From contig DATGKW010000056.1 of assembly GCA_035294465.1 (NCBI GenBank), positions 1 through 21,366 of the forward strand: DNA of 21,366 nt. Direction: 5' to 3'. Shown in pieces: positions 1-8,076 of the stretch (positions within the stretch are counted from its first letter, which is position 1; each line of letters begins with the position of its first letter). The notes under the pieces are model-generated. The model worked only from the letters and a program-made list of their open reading frames with translations, made no database searches and was not told the DNA's origin. The position numbers and the translations under genes are program-made. This stretch comes from Paraktedonobacter sp035294465 (GTDB taxonomy: Bacteria; Chloroflexota; Ktedonobacteria; Ktedonobacterales; Ktedonobacteraceae).

Positions 1-787
1 CATACGATTGGTCCTGGGAAACGCCCCGTGCCAGGATCGCGTTCAGGCGCAGCGATGGAACCGTTTTGTCACCTACGCTGAAGGTGCAGGGTAGAGCCAG
101 GGCGCGTCTCTGCCAGCCGGTATCGGCCTCGCGCTGTGTGATGTTTGGCATGGATACGCGTGCCCCGTTGACCCAGGCCCCGATTTCGGCGAGGTTTGTG
201 CAGAAGCCGGTCCTTCCCCATTCTACGGGCGTGTTACCGGCTGCGCGCGCTCCATGAGTGAAGACATCACCCTCGCTGGCCAGTCCTAACATAGCGTAGC
301 CAGCTTCGGGCCTGGATAACGCGTACCAACCATGCTCCCACAGGCGGCTGGTGTGCGGATTGTGCGTGTGTAGATGGATTAAGTAGCAGGTCACCCGCAA
401 AGGGTACTCCAGTTTGCTGGATAGTTCGATGACACAGCCTAGCGCGTGCTCCTGCACCAGGAAATAGCAGACGGTAAGTGTCAGATCATACTGTGAGATG
501 TTACAGGTATAGGCAAAACGATTCTTCGTGTGAATGTGGCTATTGATCGCGCAACGATGCCGGCGAAAATCTTCAGGAGTGATTAAAACGAGATCGTTGA
601 TTTTCAAGCCGACAGTCAAATGGGCCGTGTACTGAAACTGGTTGTTGGCATAACTTCCCAGGTTTGGCATATGCCAGCCCATACCCAGGGGAGGCAGCGA
701 GCGTAGCACCCCGCTAGGGTTGAGTTTCCAGGAGTGATAAGGATTATCCAGATAGCCGTGTGGGGTGAAATTGTCGCGCGGAATCAT
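1..787 (-). CDS. Partial CDS (N-terminal 262 codons), putative carbohydrate-active enzyme
   Basis: An uninterrupted reading frame starts at ATG 787 and runs off the left edge, so the C-terminus is missing. The start is preceded by a purine-rich stretch (GAGAGGAAG) at slightly long spacing and by a good minus-strand promoter. The visible part has no signal peptide or membrane segment. It begins with a motif PYHSWKLNPSGVLRS, then is rich in beta-strand-like sequence with many aromatic and His residues (for example HLHTHNPH around residues 146-153). This looks like the N-terminal beta-sandwich of a large cytoplasmic glycoside hydrolase of the six-hairpin type, but that is recall of a sequence style and not a domain match. 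The catalytic domain would lie beyond the window. Certain as a gene, weak on function. Confidence 0.6.
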   Translation of the reverse strand, partial: MIPRDNFTPHGYLDNPYHSWKLNPSGVLRSLPPLGMGWHMPNLGSYANNQFQYTAHLTVGLKINDLVLITPEDFRRHRCAINSHIHTKNRFAYTCNISQYDLTLTVCYFLVQEHALGCVIELSSKLEYPLRVTCYLIHLHTHNPHTSRLWEHGWYALSRPEAGYAMLGLASEGDVFTHGARAAGNTPVEWGRTGFCTNLAEIGAWVNGARVSMPNITQREADTGWQRRALALPCTFSVGDKTVPSLRLNAILARGVSQDQSY

Positions 788-842
788 GGTGTGTCGCTTC
801 CTCTCTGGCTGATTTTTTCGCAACGATGTTCATTTTGCCATC

Positions 843-871
843 ATTGTAGGGCCTGTCTGGTGTATGGTCAA
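843..871 (-). promoter_or_regulatory. Sigma70-like promoter of the truncated left-edge gene
   Basis: On the minus strand TTGACC (871-866), a 17-base spacer and TACAAT (848-843). Transcription would start near 836, giving a leader of about 50 bases before ATG 787. Both hexamers are one or two bases from consensus and spacing is ideal. Confidence 0.7.
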
Positions 872-1077
872 CCCATGCGCTGGCTATAACACTGTTTGGG
901 CAAATAGAAAGATATATTTGAGAAATTTTTATGCAATTTTAATAGCAATTGATCGATACCTATGGCATAATTTAGAAGAATCGCAGATTTTTGGCCAGGG
1001 AGATAGAGATAGCAGCCTGAAGGATCTGGCGATACCTCTTCCTCAATGAGCGACCAAGGAAGGCTTAAACTGGTAAC
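872..1077. other. AT-rich intergenic stretch between divergent promoters
   Basis: About 350 bases (788-1136) separate the left-edge gene from the plus-strand operon. The outer parts hold the two divergent promoters. The middle is markedly AT-rich around 900-980 and includes a CATAAT box at 966-971 without a matching -35. A 61-codon frame at 864-1049 has no ribosome binding site and no recognisable protein character. Nothing else convincing was seen. Confidence 0.4.
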
Positions 1078-1113
1078 AATTAGATTCCAGTTTTACTGTA
1101 TAATTATCTAATT
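1078..1113 (+). promoter_or_regulatory. Promoter with perfect TATAAT inside an inverted repeat (possible operator)
   Basis: A perfect -10 TATAAT lies at 1099-1104; the -35 position (1076-1081, ACAATT) is poor. The -10 is enclosed by a perfect 8-base inverted repeat, AATTAGAT (1078-1085) and ATCTAATT (1106-1113), centre-to-centre 28 bases. A weak -35 with an enclosing palindrome suits a regulated promoter for the gene at 1137, by repressor or activator. No regulator is identified. Confidence 0.5.
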
Positions 1114-1136
1114 TTGGAAGTGCGGGTTAAGAGTCG

Positions 1137-1661
1137 ATGGAAAAGACATATTATCTCGATCTGCCGACGCTGGTGGGATATTTACAAGGGAAATCTGCGA
1201 TGTTGCGCACAAGCATTATGCTTACCAAAGATGAACCTTTCTGTGAGGGAGTTGTTTTCCTCCTCCATGCCAATACCATCCACTGTTATATCTTGAATCA
1301 AGCAGGGAAGGTGCTGTCTGAAGGCGATAGCGCTTATAAACGCTTGAGCCGAAGCACAGAATGGCGGGTACGCATTGATGCTGAGCAGATTATCGGGCGG
1401 GAGCTGTTGGCCTGGAGGCAGCAGCACAATCTGGCGTATGATCCTCCGCTCTCTCAAATGATCCCCAGGCCCAAAAGAGCATTAGACGCACCTGTTCTTC
1501 AGCAGTTTGCCCCTCAGCAGGCGTTGTTCCTGCGCACCGTTTTTACCCTGGTGAATGGGCAAAGAACGGTCGAACAAATAAGGGAGCGGCTTTCTCTAGC
1601 CACGCCCCAGGCAGTTGACGATGCATTAAATATTTTGTATGCTCTTGGCCTGATTGAATAA
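1137..1661 (+). CDS. Hypothetical protein with C-terminal winged-helix-like segment
   Basis: A 174-residue soluble protein with no signal peptide or membrane helix. Residues 1-80 alternate strands and short helices and are vaguely like the DUF4388/PATAN style of small signalling domains; I cannot confirm it. A Pro-rich linker at about 97-115 leads into a helical C-terminus, residues 118-174, containing TVEQIRERLSL and DALNILYALGLIE, typical of a winged-helix fold that mediates protein contact or DNA binding. The Shine-Dalgarno is weak (GGAAG, 16 bases upstream) and the leader short. It lies 33 bases upstream of a membrane protein gene with a strong ribosome site, so the two are probably co-transcribed and may work together in signalling. 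Function unknown. Confidence 0.7.
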   Translation: MEKTYYLDLPTLVGYLQGKSAMLRTSIMLTKDEPFCEGVVFLLHANTIHCYILNQAGKVLSEGDSAYKRLSRSTEWRVRIDAEQIIGRELLAWRQQHNLAYDPPLSQMIPRPKRALDAPVLQQFAPQQALFLRTVFTLVNGQRTVEQIRERLSLATPQAVDDALNILYALGLIE

Positions 1662-1694
1662 TGTTCTCTCCAAAAGAAGGCTGAGGAGGTTCCA

Positions 1695-2711
1695 ATGAAG
1701 GCATTTATGTCCTGGTGGTATCGTATTTCTCTTCCTAAAAAGAACAAAGCAGATGCATCTCCGACCGAGCGAGAAAAAACGCGCTATGCCCGCTTGACCA
1801 CAGCATTTACACTGTTATTTCTTATTCTTAATCTACTACTTGGACCATGGAGCTTCCTGAAAGCTTACAATCCTGCTGCGCCATTGATAGCGAGCCTGTC
1901 GGCGGTAGCTGTTCTGCTCGCAGTCGTTTTCAACAAGCTGGGACAGAATATTTTCGCGGCAAGTATGCTTGTCTTGAGTACAACGGTTAGTGTCACCGGT
2001 ACAATGATTACCAATCCGCTTGATCCCTCGCTCGTTCCCGTCTTTAGCGCCCTGATCATCCCGACCCTTATGGCGGGAGCACTCATGCCGCCCGTTGCAG
2101 CATTGATAGACGGAGCAATTAATAGCATGATTATTCTTCTGGTTGACCTACTGCAAACGCATACGACAGCATACGATCAAATGATGAAGCTGGGATTGGC
2201 TTCCGTCTCGTTAGCGCTTCCCATCACCCTGCAAATCGTTGTGGCAATTGTGACTTTCGTCATTGTGGACAATCTCATCAAGACTATCCGCCGCGCCGAC
2301 CGGGCTGAGGAGATTGTTGCTCTCCAAACGGAGATCAGTGAATTCGAGCGGAAGCAGATGAGCGACCAGGAACAACTGGAGAAAGGCATTTCACTTATTG
2401 CGCAGGTGCATGCCGAGATTGCGGCAGGCAATCTGTCAGCGCGTGTTCCTCTCAGTTCGGAGCACGTGCTCTGGCAGATTGCCGTGCCTCTCAATAATCT
2501 GTTGAGTCGTGTGCAGCAATGGAAAAGTCAGGCTGACCTGCTGGAGCGTACCGAGGCCGCCATTGCCTACGCAGTACGCGAAATGCAGGCGAAACGTAAA
2601 GCCAGGCAGGGCGCGCTCTTCCGCCAGCGTACCGGTACGCCTATCGACCCGCTGCTTGCAGAGATCAACTATGTGTCTGACCGAAGTTCCCAGGGATTGC
2701 AATCTTTCTGA
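1695..2711 (+). CDS. Polytopic membrane protein with HAMP-like cytoplasmic tail
   Basis: A 338-residue protein preceded by a strong AGGAGG (1684-1689) five bases before ATG. After about 30 basic residues come some six hydrophobic segments, roughly 33-51, 62-80, 86-105, 113-131, 136-154 and 172-195. The tail starts with a helix (about 197-230), then a HAMP-like stretch at about 230-273 (IAAGNLSARVPL followed by a second amphipathic helix with PLNNLLSRV), then a further coiled region to 305. Family knowledge: such modules sit between membrane sensors and kinase, cyclase or kinase-like outputs. Here there is no histidine kinase, GGDEF or methyl-accepting output; the protein simply ends. It may pass its signal to the product of the gene 33 bases upstream or be a stand-alone sensor. 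Its stop is 17 bases from the stop of the convergent gene, and no terminator is visible between them. Confidence 0.75.
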   Translation: MKAFMSWWYRISLPKKNKADASPTEREKTRYARLTTAFTLLFLILNLLLGPWSFLKAYNPAAPLIASLSAVAVLLAVVFNKLGQNIFAASMLVLSTTVSVTGTMITNPLDPSLVPVFSALIIPTLMAGALMPPVAALIDGAINSMIILLVDLLQTHTTAYDQMMKLGLASVSLALPITLQIVVAIVTFVIVDNLIKTIRRADRAEEIVALQTEISEFERKQMSDQEQLEKGISLIAQVHAEIAAGNLSARVPLSSEHVLWQIAVPLNNLLSRVQQWKSQADLLERTEAAIAYAVREMQAKRKARQGALFRQRTGTPIDPLLAEINYVSDRSSQGLQSF

Positions 2712-2728
2712 AGCAAACACCCTCTATG

Positions 2729-4423
2729 CTATGGTACGAGCAAGAGCAACACGACCGCGATGACGATATACGCCAGGGGCGCACCGAGAGCCAGAGTCCA
2801 GCGCGTGCTGCGCTGAATCTCAGACCTGCCCAGGAGCAAGTAGGCCAGTGGACCAAGCACGGGGATCAGGTAGATCACGGCCATCCAGCCAATCCGTGCG
2901 CCTCCTTTAAGGTCGGAACGGCGAATGAGGTCCCAGGTGCAGATGCCGAACCAGGCCGCGTAGAGGGCAATAGGTAGGAGATAGAAGTAGAAGCCGAGAA
3001 TAACCTCACCAATGGGTGTAGCCAGACCGAGGCCACCCAGTGTAAGACCAGGATGAACAGGAGTGGAGCTAGCGGTCATCGTGAGTGTATACCCTCCTAA
3101 ATTCGCGAATATTCCCTGGGGAGCTATTGTTGGATCGGGCATACTGGGCTGCTGGAGCGTGGGATTCGGGAAGGTCTTCCAGCTCTGCGGCTGGAAATGG
3201 CCCAGTTGCGCACGTACATAGTGATCCATCAGATAGAAAGCAGCGCTAGGATCGCCGCCGCCCGCGTGATCCAGCAGTGACCCGCATGCATGAGTGTACT
3301 GCAAGAACGGTGGCGAGGTACGCGAGACAGTGTTGCCGGAAAAGCAGTTGTCATTGGCTGAGAGGGCAGCAAGGGCCAGGTCGGCAATCCCGGAGTTGGT
3401 CACGACATTATCTTTGATGATATTGCCGTGAGGCTCCCAGACGTTCTGATCGACGTTAGCCACTACCAGAATGCCATAGTAATCGTGCCCACTGATGCGA
3501 TTATTCTCAATCACGTCGTTGTCGCCGCCAGCAATAGCAATCCCGGTGCCAAACAGGGAGAGTTGCTCGGCTTCAACCGGAGCATCGTAATTATTATTGT
3601 TCTCGACCAGGTTGTGAGTGATGGTCACGCCGCTCTGGGGAGCCAGAGGCTCCGAGTCTTCTGTATTGGGAGCAATGCCGACAAAGTTGTCGCGCCAGAT
3701 TGAATTCTCGATGATCAGGTTTCCTCCGGCATTGGTGCCAGAATAGCCCAGGCCATTATCTTCCGCGAGTACTTCTGTGACAATTGCATTGCAAGGATGG
3801 CATGCACCAATATAGAACCCGTTCGGCGTTCCGGCGGCGTAGTCATGATCGAACTGCCCATCTACCGACAAATATGCGTAGATGCCATAATCACCGATAG
3901 CATAGGCAGTAAGATAGCTGCCCCGATAGCCATGCACGTTGTACCAGTAGAACCCGTTTCCAACATAGTGTCGCGCGGTCATATTCTCCAGGACCACGTT
4001 ATTAGCCGTGACCAGAATGCCGTTGGGCATGGTAAAATTGCCGTCCAGGATCACCGTGTTGCGGTTGCGTCCCCGGATGGTCAGGTTGGGCGTATGTACG
4101 ATCACCGTTTCGTGGTAGATGCCAGGAGCGATCGATATCAAGTCGCCTGGCTTCGCCGCCGCGACCGCGGCGCTAATTGTTGGGTACTCTTCGGGCACTC
4201 GCAGCGTTGCTGTGGACAAATGCGCGCCGGTTTCTGTGGGCGCGGGTGTGGCCCAGGAGTACGAAGTATTCGGCCAGGAGGAAGGAGAAGAGACGGTGGC
4301 GCTTTCTCCACAACCGGCCAGGGCGAGAAGGGAGAGCAGGCAGACCGGCAGCAGGAGTGAGAGCGCGAACACCGACCTCTTTCTTCTCTGGAAGAGGCCG
4401 TGAGATCTTGAGATAAGCATCAT
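2729..4423 (-). CDS. Lipoprotein with right-handed beta-helix and C-terminal PLDc_N-like membrane domain
   Basis: A 564-residue exported protein. An RRKR n-region and hydrophobic core end in the lipobox LALAGC, lipidation at Cys38. Residues about 75-390 form a parallel beta-helix: the opening PEEYPTISAAVAAAKPGD is typical of the pectin-lyase-like fold, followed by recurring N-rich turns such as VIENNRISGHDYYGI (PbH1 repeats). Such helices usually bind or cleave polysaccharides; I cannot point to a catalytic set. The C-terminus (about 473-564) has three membrane helices including IYLIPVLGPLAYLLLGRSE, the signature of the PLDc_N domain. Thus the protein is tethered at both ends, an unusual combination. 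The start could be ATG 4423 or the adjacent ATG 4420, which has better spacing from GAGGG. It is convergent with the membrane protein gene to its left. Confidence 0.85.
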   Translation of the reverse strand: MMLISRSHGLFQRRKRSVFALSLLLPVCLLSLLALAGCGESATVSSPSSWPNTSYSWATPAPTETGAHLSTATLRVPEEYPTISAAVAAAKPGDLISIAPGIYHETVIVHTPNLTIRGRNRNTVILDGNFTMPNGILVTANNVVLENMTARHYVGNGFYWYNVHGYRGSYLTAYAIGDYGIYAYLSVDGQFDHDYAAGTPNGFYIGACHPCNAIVTEVLAEDNGLGYSGTNAGGNLIIENSIWRDNFVGIAPNTEDSEPLAPQSGVTITHNLVENNNNYDAPVEAEQLSLFGTGIAIAGGDNDVIENNRISGHDYYGILVVANVDQNVWEPHGNIIKDNVVTNSGIADLALAALSANDNCFSGNTVSRTSPPFLQYTHACGSLLDHAGGGDPSAAFYLMDHYVRAQLGHFQPQSWKTFPNPTLQQPSMPDPTIAPQGIFANLGGYTLTMTASSTPVHPGLTLGGLGLATPIGEVILGFYFYLLPIALYAAWFGICTWDLIRRSDLKGGARIGWMAVIYLIPVLGPLAYLLLGRSEIQRSTRWTLALGAPLAYIVIAVVLLLLVP

Positions 4424-4739
4424 TACCCTCTAAATCGTATATTAGGCCCAGCTTATCATACTCCATTCCTGGCCTGCTTGCCCGAACAGTAAGACAAAAG
4501 AGCTAGCGGACCCGACGGATATACGAAATTGGACCACAGCACGCGTCATATTAGGATGGAAAGAGTCACACCGTCATTCAGGACAGATGCTAATCTTGAA
4601 AATGCATGCTATACTCAGATCAGGAACGATCAATCTGGTGGCGAGAAGGCGTTTTCTGGTGGCTGCGATCACGTCTGATAGGAAAATAACCTGTCCTACA
4701 GGATCAGGCAAAGAGATAGAGATGGAGTAGTCAGACGCA
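4424..4739. other. Divergent intergenic region, 316 bases
   Basis: Separates the minus-strand beta-helix lipoprotein gene from the plus-strand carboxypeptidase gene. Apart from the extended -10 at 4607-4615 and a small hairpin-capable palindrome around 4690-4708 in the leader, no structure was seen. No convincing -35/-10 pair was found for the minus-strand gene. Confidence 0.4.
4607..4615 (+). promoter_or_regulatory. Extended -10 promoter of the D-Ala-D-Ala carboxypeptidase gene
   Basis: TGCTATACT matches an extended -10 (TGn followed by TATACT at 4610-4615). There is no good -35 at 16-18 bases, as is allowed for extended -10 promoters. The same nine bases form the -10 of the murT promoter at 6533-6541. 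The leader to GTG 4740 would be about 120 bases. Confidence 0.45.
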
Positions 4740-6461
4740 GTGTATAAACCCCCTTCCGATGATAGGCACGTTGGAGAAAAGCCTGGCAGGACTTCTCCGG
4801 CGCATCCACGTTATAAAGGCGTTTCACGCGAACCGGCTCAAGAGCCACAGGAACCCTTTTATGCTGATGAGCACCCTGAAATTCCCAGGATTCGCCGGGC
4901 CTCATTAAAGCAGACCAGGATCGAGAGAACCCCTTACCGTGTGCCGGACCTGGAGGAGCCGCCACGTGGAGAGATGGCTCCTCGCGAGCGACAGAACTCC
5001 AGGCGCAAGCTCGCAGAAATGCTCCCGTTTACAGGTCTGGAAACATACGATGAGATCTCGCCTTTCCCGCCGGAGCAAGAGGAAGGAGCCAGGAGTAAGC
5101 GGTCGAGTGGCAGGGCCTATCCTCGTACTAGAAAAATGCCTCCGGTCACAAGCAGGCCGCCTCTCCAACATATCAGACATAGAGGAGCGCCTTTTTGGGG
5201 GCGCAAGCGGAGCTGGTTGTTCATTGGCCTGCTGGCACTCTTTGTGCTTGTCCTCGCACCTATCCTGGTGGGGATTGTGCGCAATATGACAACGCAGCAA
5301 AGCACGTCCAGTAAGAGTACGCGTGCGACTATTTCCATTGCCAGGTTGCAGAGCGTTCCATCTAACACACACGAGCTGGTGATTGTGCCGCCTGAGACCA
5401 ATCATCCCGCGCCGCCTGTGCTTGCTACTTCGGCCTATCTGCTCGATACGGATAGCGAGGCAACACTCTACGCACAGAATCCTTTTCTTCATTTGCCTAT
5501 GCTGAGCACAACCAAGCTAATGACCGCAGCTATCGCTGTGCAGACCGGCAACCTGGATCAAGAAATTACCATTACTCCAGCTATGGAGCACGATATTAGC
5601 CAGCTCAGCGCCGATAGCGCCTTGTTTGGCGTCAAACAGGGCGAAACCTATACATTGCGCGATCTTCTCTATGGACTGCTCTATGTTTCGGGCAACGACG
5701 CTGCCCTGGTTATTGCCGATGCCCTGGCCGGTAGCGTGCCCAAATTTGTAGCGGAGATGAACCAGAAGGCCCAGGAACTCGGCTTGCGCGACACGCATTT
5801 TGTCAACCCGCATGGCCTGCTTGATCCCGGCCAGTATTCTTGTGCGCGCGATCTGGCGGTGCTTGGCCAGTATGCTCTGAGCATTCCCGTTATTCAGCAG
5901 ATCAGTAGCGGTAGGACGTATCATATTGCGGCGGGTGGTAAGCACGGCGCTCGTGTGTTGCTCAACGAGAATCAGTTTCTCTGGTGGTATCCTGGCGTGA
6001 CCGGCGGCAAGACGGGCTACGACGGTGCCTCTGATTTTGTCCAGGTGATGGCTGTGACGCGCAACCATCGGCATCTGGTCGGCGTGGTTATGCATACCGA
6101 TAACTGGTGGACCGATATGCGCGACCTGATTGACTATGGCTCCGTTGACTATGCCTGGGAATCACCTCGCGATGTAGAGGATTCAGGCCAGCCTATTCCT
6201 TACGACAATCTGTGGAACTACTTCACGAGCGATACCCAGGATGTGACGGTCCCTACCGTCGATCATGGCAGTTACTATGTCTACAGCGGCTATAGCGTCT
6301 CTGGCCCTATGCTGTCGTACTTTAACAAGCAAGGAGGGCTGAAAAAATTTGGTTTTCCCATGGCCATGCCTGTGCCTTCTGGCAGCATATCAATGAGCCA
6401 GCAATTCCAGCACGGCTCAATTTTGTGTAACCTCTCGACCAACCAGTGCAGCACCATTTGA
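4740..6461 (+). CDS. Membrane-anchored D-alanyl-D-alanine carboxypeptidase (peptidase S11)
   Basis: Serine DD-carboxypeptidase of the PBP5/DacA family, which removes the terminal D-Ala from peptidoglycan stem peptides outside the membrane. All three active-site motifs are present: S256-T-T-K259 with the nucleophile and general base, S317-G-N319, and K424-T-G. It is longer than usual (573 residues): residues 1-157 are a charged, Pro/Arg-rich, probably disordered cytoplasmic region; a single membrane helix spans about 159-180, so it is a type II anchored protein; the enzyme domain covers about 225-480. The C-terminus (about 510-573) contains YFNKQGGLKKFGFP and QQFQHGSI, resembling an LGFP-type wall-associated repeat, in place of the usual PBP5 C-terminal domain and amphipathic anchor. 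Start GTG 4740 has GGAG 12 bases upstream; downstream ATG 78 is possible but would remove half of the cytoplasmic tail. Located just upstream of murT-gatD. Confidence 0.93.
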   Translation: MYKPPSDDRHVGEKPGRTSPAHPRYKGVSREPAQEPQEPFYADEHPEIPRIRRASLKQTRIERTPYRVPDLEEPPRGEMAPRERQNSRRKLAEMLPFTGLETYDEISPFPPEQEEGARSKRSSGRAYPRTRKMPPVTSRPPLQHIRHRGAPFWGRKRSWLFIGLLALFVLVLAPILVGIVRNMTTQQSTSSKSTRATISIARLQSVPSNTHELVIVPPETNHPAPPVLATSAYLLDTDSEATLYAQNPFLHLPMLSTTKLMTAAIAVQTGNLDQEITITPAMEHDISQLSADSALFGVKQGETYTLRDLLYGLLYVSGNDAALVIADALAGSVPKFVAEMNQKAQELGLRDTHFVNPHGLLDPGQYSCARDLAVLGQYALSIPVIQQISSGRTYHIAAGGKHGARVLLNENQFLWWYPGVTGGKTGYDGASDFVQVMAVTRNHRHLVGVVMHTDNWWTDMRDLIDYGSVDYAWESPRDVEDSGQPIPYDNLWNYFTSDTQDVTVPTVDHGSYYVYSGYSVSGPMLSYFNKQGGLKKFGFPMAMPVPSGSISMSQQFQHGSILCNLSTNQCSTI

Positions 6462-6512
6462 ACGCGAAGAAACGTGGATAGCCTGCTAAACTGGCCAGGA
6501 TAGGTGGTTTCC

Positions 6513-6541
6513 TTGCCCGTTTTTAATCCGTTTGCTATACT
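6513..6541 (+). promoter_or_regulatory. murT-gatD promoter
   Basis: TTGCCC (6513-6518), 17-base spacer, TATACT (6536-6541) with an extended -10 TG at 6533-6534. Start of transcription is expected near 6548, leaving a 24-base leader with GAGGAAAT (6561-6568) as ribosome site. It allows murT-gatD to be transcribed independently of the upstream carboxypeptidase gene. Confidence 0.75.
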
Positions 6542-6571
6542 GGCCGGGGAATCAAAAGCTGAGGAAATCTT

Positions 6572-8071
6572 ATGGTGAACAATAATATGCGGATAACGGG
6601 TAAACAAATGGTGGAAGCTCCGGCGGAATTACCAGAAACTCCTGTGTCCCCAAAACATGCGCGGAGAGGTCCGCTGCGCCAGGCTCGGCTGACTCTGGCG
6701 ATTTCTGCTGGCAAGCTGGCCGCAATCTCTGGGCGTGTTCTGGGCATCGGCGGTGGCACCAGTCTGCCCGGCATGGTGGCGAGGCGTATTGATCCCGATG
6801 TGCTCAAAGCAGTGATGAGCGGCAGCGCGGCAAAAAAAATAGTAATTACTGGCAGCAACGGCAAGACTACTACCTCGCGTATGATCGCCGAGATGGCGAA
6901 AGAGAGCGGCAACCGTCTTTCGCATAATCGTTCAGGCTCAAACCTCTTACAAGGAGTCACCTCTGTCGCAGTAAACTTTGCGAATCCCCTGGGCCAGTTG
7001 GAGAGCGATGTGCTAGTCTTTGAGATCGACGAGGGCACAATGCAACACGTGGTCCCGGAGATTCAGCCTGATGTGGTCGTCATTACCAATATTTTCCGCG
7101 ACCAGCTCGACCGCTTCGGCGAGCTGTACGCGGTGGCGCGTAGCCTCGATAGGGTGCTGGAGGATTTGCCTGAGACTTCGACGATTGTGCTAAACGGCAA
7201 CGATCCGCAGGTGGCAAACTTTGGCCAGAAGGCCAGAGCCCGGCGTCTTTTCTTTGGTCTGAACACGACCGAGGTTGGTGTGCCCGTGCCCGACCAATCC
7301 GCTGATGTGATTCGCTGTATCCACTGCCAGGAAGATCTGGAGTATAAAGTTGCCTATCTCTCGCATCTTGGCCTCTATCGCTGTCCTCATTGTGGCTATA
7401 CATTGCCCCCGCTGGATATCGCCGCTACGTCTGTCAGGCTGGCTTCCGATGGCAAAGGGCCGACGCACGCGACGTTGAGTACGCCCGAAGGCGAGCTGGA
7501 GATCGAGATTCCCCTGCCGGGTGTGCATAATGTCTATAACGCCGCGGCTGCGGTTGGCGCGGCCCTGGCTGCCGGCTTTCCAAAACAAAAGTTAGCTCCC
7601 GCACTGGCAAAGCTTCAGCCTGCCTTTGGCCGCCTGGAGGAGATTCGTGCGGGTGATCAGACCATCTACCTATCCTTCGTGAAGAATCCTACTTCCTTTA
7701 ACCTGATCATGCGCCTGATTATGCAGCATCCTGGCCAGAAGCATCTCCTGCTGGCCGCCAGTCACACAGTGGTAGATGGCGAGGACTTCTCCTGGCTCTG
7801 GGACCTGGATCTGGAAGAACTGGCCCCGGATATTATGGATGCGATCTGTAGTGGCAACAAACCCGAAGAACTGGCTATGCGCCTGAAATATGCCGAAGTC
7901 CCTACCGAGCGCATTCGCTTGATCGAAGACCGCGAACAGGCTCTGGATGCTGCGCTCAAAAACGCCGGCCCCGGCGGCACGCTCTACATTCTGGCAACCT
8001 ACAGCCCAACCCAGGAGTTACGCCGCATTATGCAAAAACGCGGGTGGGTAAAGCACTTCTGGGAGGAGTAA
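6572..8071 (+). CDS. murT: Lipid II isoglutaminyl synthase, Mur ligase-like subunit MurT
   Basis: MurT with GatD amidates the alpha-carboxyl of D-glutamate in lipid II to D-isoglutamine, using ATP and ammonia from glutamine, at the inner face of the membrane. The sequence shows a Mur-ligase ATP site (G94-SNGKTT, residues 94-100), the PDVVVITNIFRDQLDRFGEL core, and the Cys4 zinc ribbon insertion specific to MurT (C249/C252 and C271/C274). The C-terminal DUF1727 domain contains DFSWLWD, in which D405 corresponds to the conserved catalytic Asp of the DTSWIWD motif that pairs with GatD. Length 499 is slightly above the usual 435-450, owing to an N-terminal extension of about 45 residues. It has its own promoter and a good Shine-Dalgarno; the stop is five bases from gatD. 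Identification is firm. Confidence 0.96.
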   Translation: MVNNNMRITGKQMVEAPAELPETPVSPKHARRGPLRQARLTLAISAGKLAAISGRVLGIGGGTSLPGMVARRIDPDVLKAVMSGSAAKKIVITGSNGKTTTSRMIAEMAKESGNRLSHNRSGSNLLQGVTSVAVNFANPLGQLESDVLVFEIDEGTMQHVVPEIQPDVVVITNIFRDQLDRFGELYAVARSLDRVLEDLPETSTIVLNGNDPQVANFGQKARARRLFFGLNTTEVGVPVPDQSADVIRCIHCQEDLEYKVAYLSHLGLYRCPHCGYTLPPLDIAATSVRLASDGKGPTHATLSTPEGELEIEIPLPGVHNVYNAAAAVGAALAAGFPKQKLAPALAKLQPAFGRLEEIRAGDQTIYLSFVKNPTSFNLIMRLIMQHPGQKHLLLAASHTVVDGEDFSWLWDLDLEELAPDIMDAICSGNKPEELAMRLKYAEVPTERIRLIEDREQALDAALKNAGPGGTLYILATYSPTQELRRIMQKRGWVKHFWEE

Positions 8072-8076
8072 TTTTT

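Noticed and set aside
66..257. Plus-strand 63-codon open frame
   Set aside because: Lies antisense to the well-supported minus-strand gene 1-787 and has no ribosome site.
864..1049. Plus-strand 61-codon open frame in the first intergenic region
   Set aside because: No Shine-Dalgarno, overlaps the minus-strand promoter and shows no recognisable protein features.
3797..4360. 187-codon plus-strand open frame
   Set aside because: Antisense shadow of the beta-helix lipoprotein gene, whose repeats and lipobox are unmistakable.
4905..5492. 195-codon minus-strand open frame
   Set aside because: Antisense to the carboxypeptidase gene; Arg/Cys-rich composition typical of a shadow frame.
8044..8076. 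Upstream extension of gatD to GTG 8044
   Set aside because: Overlaps the murT end and lacks a ribosome site, while ATG 8077 has a strong one.
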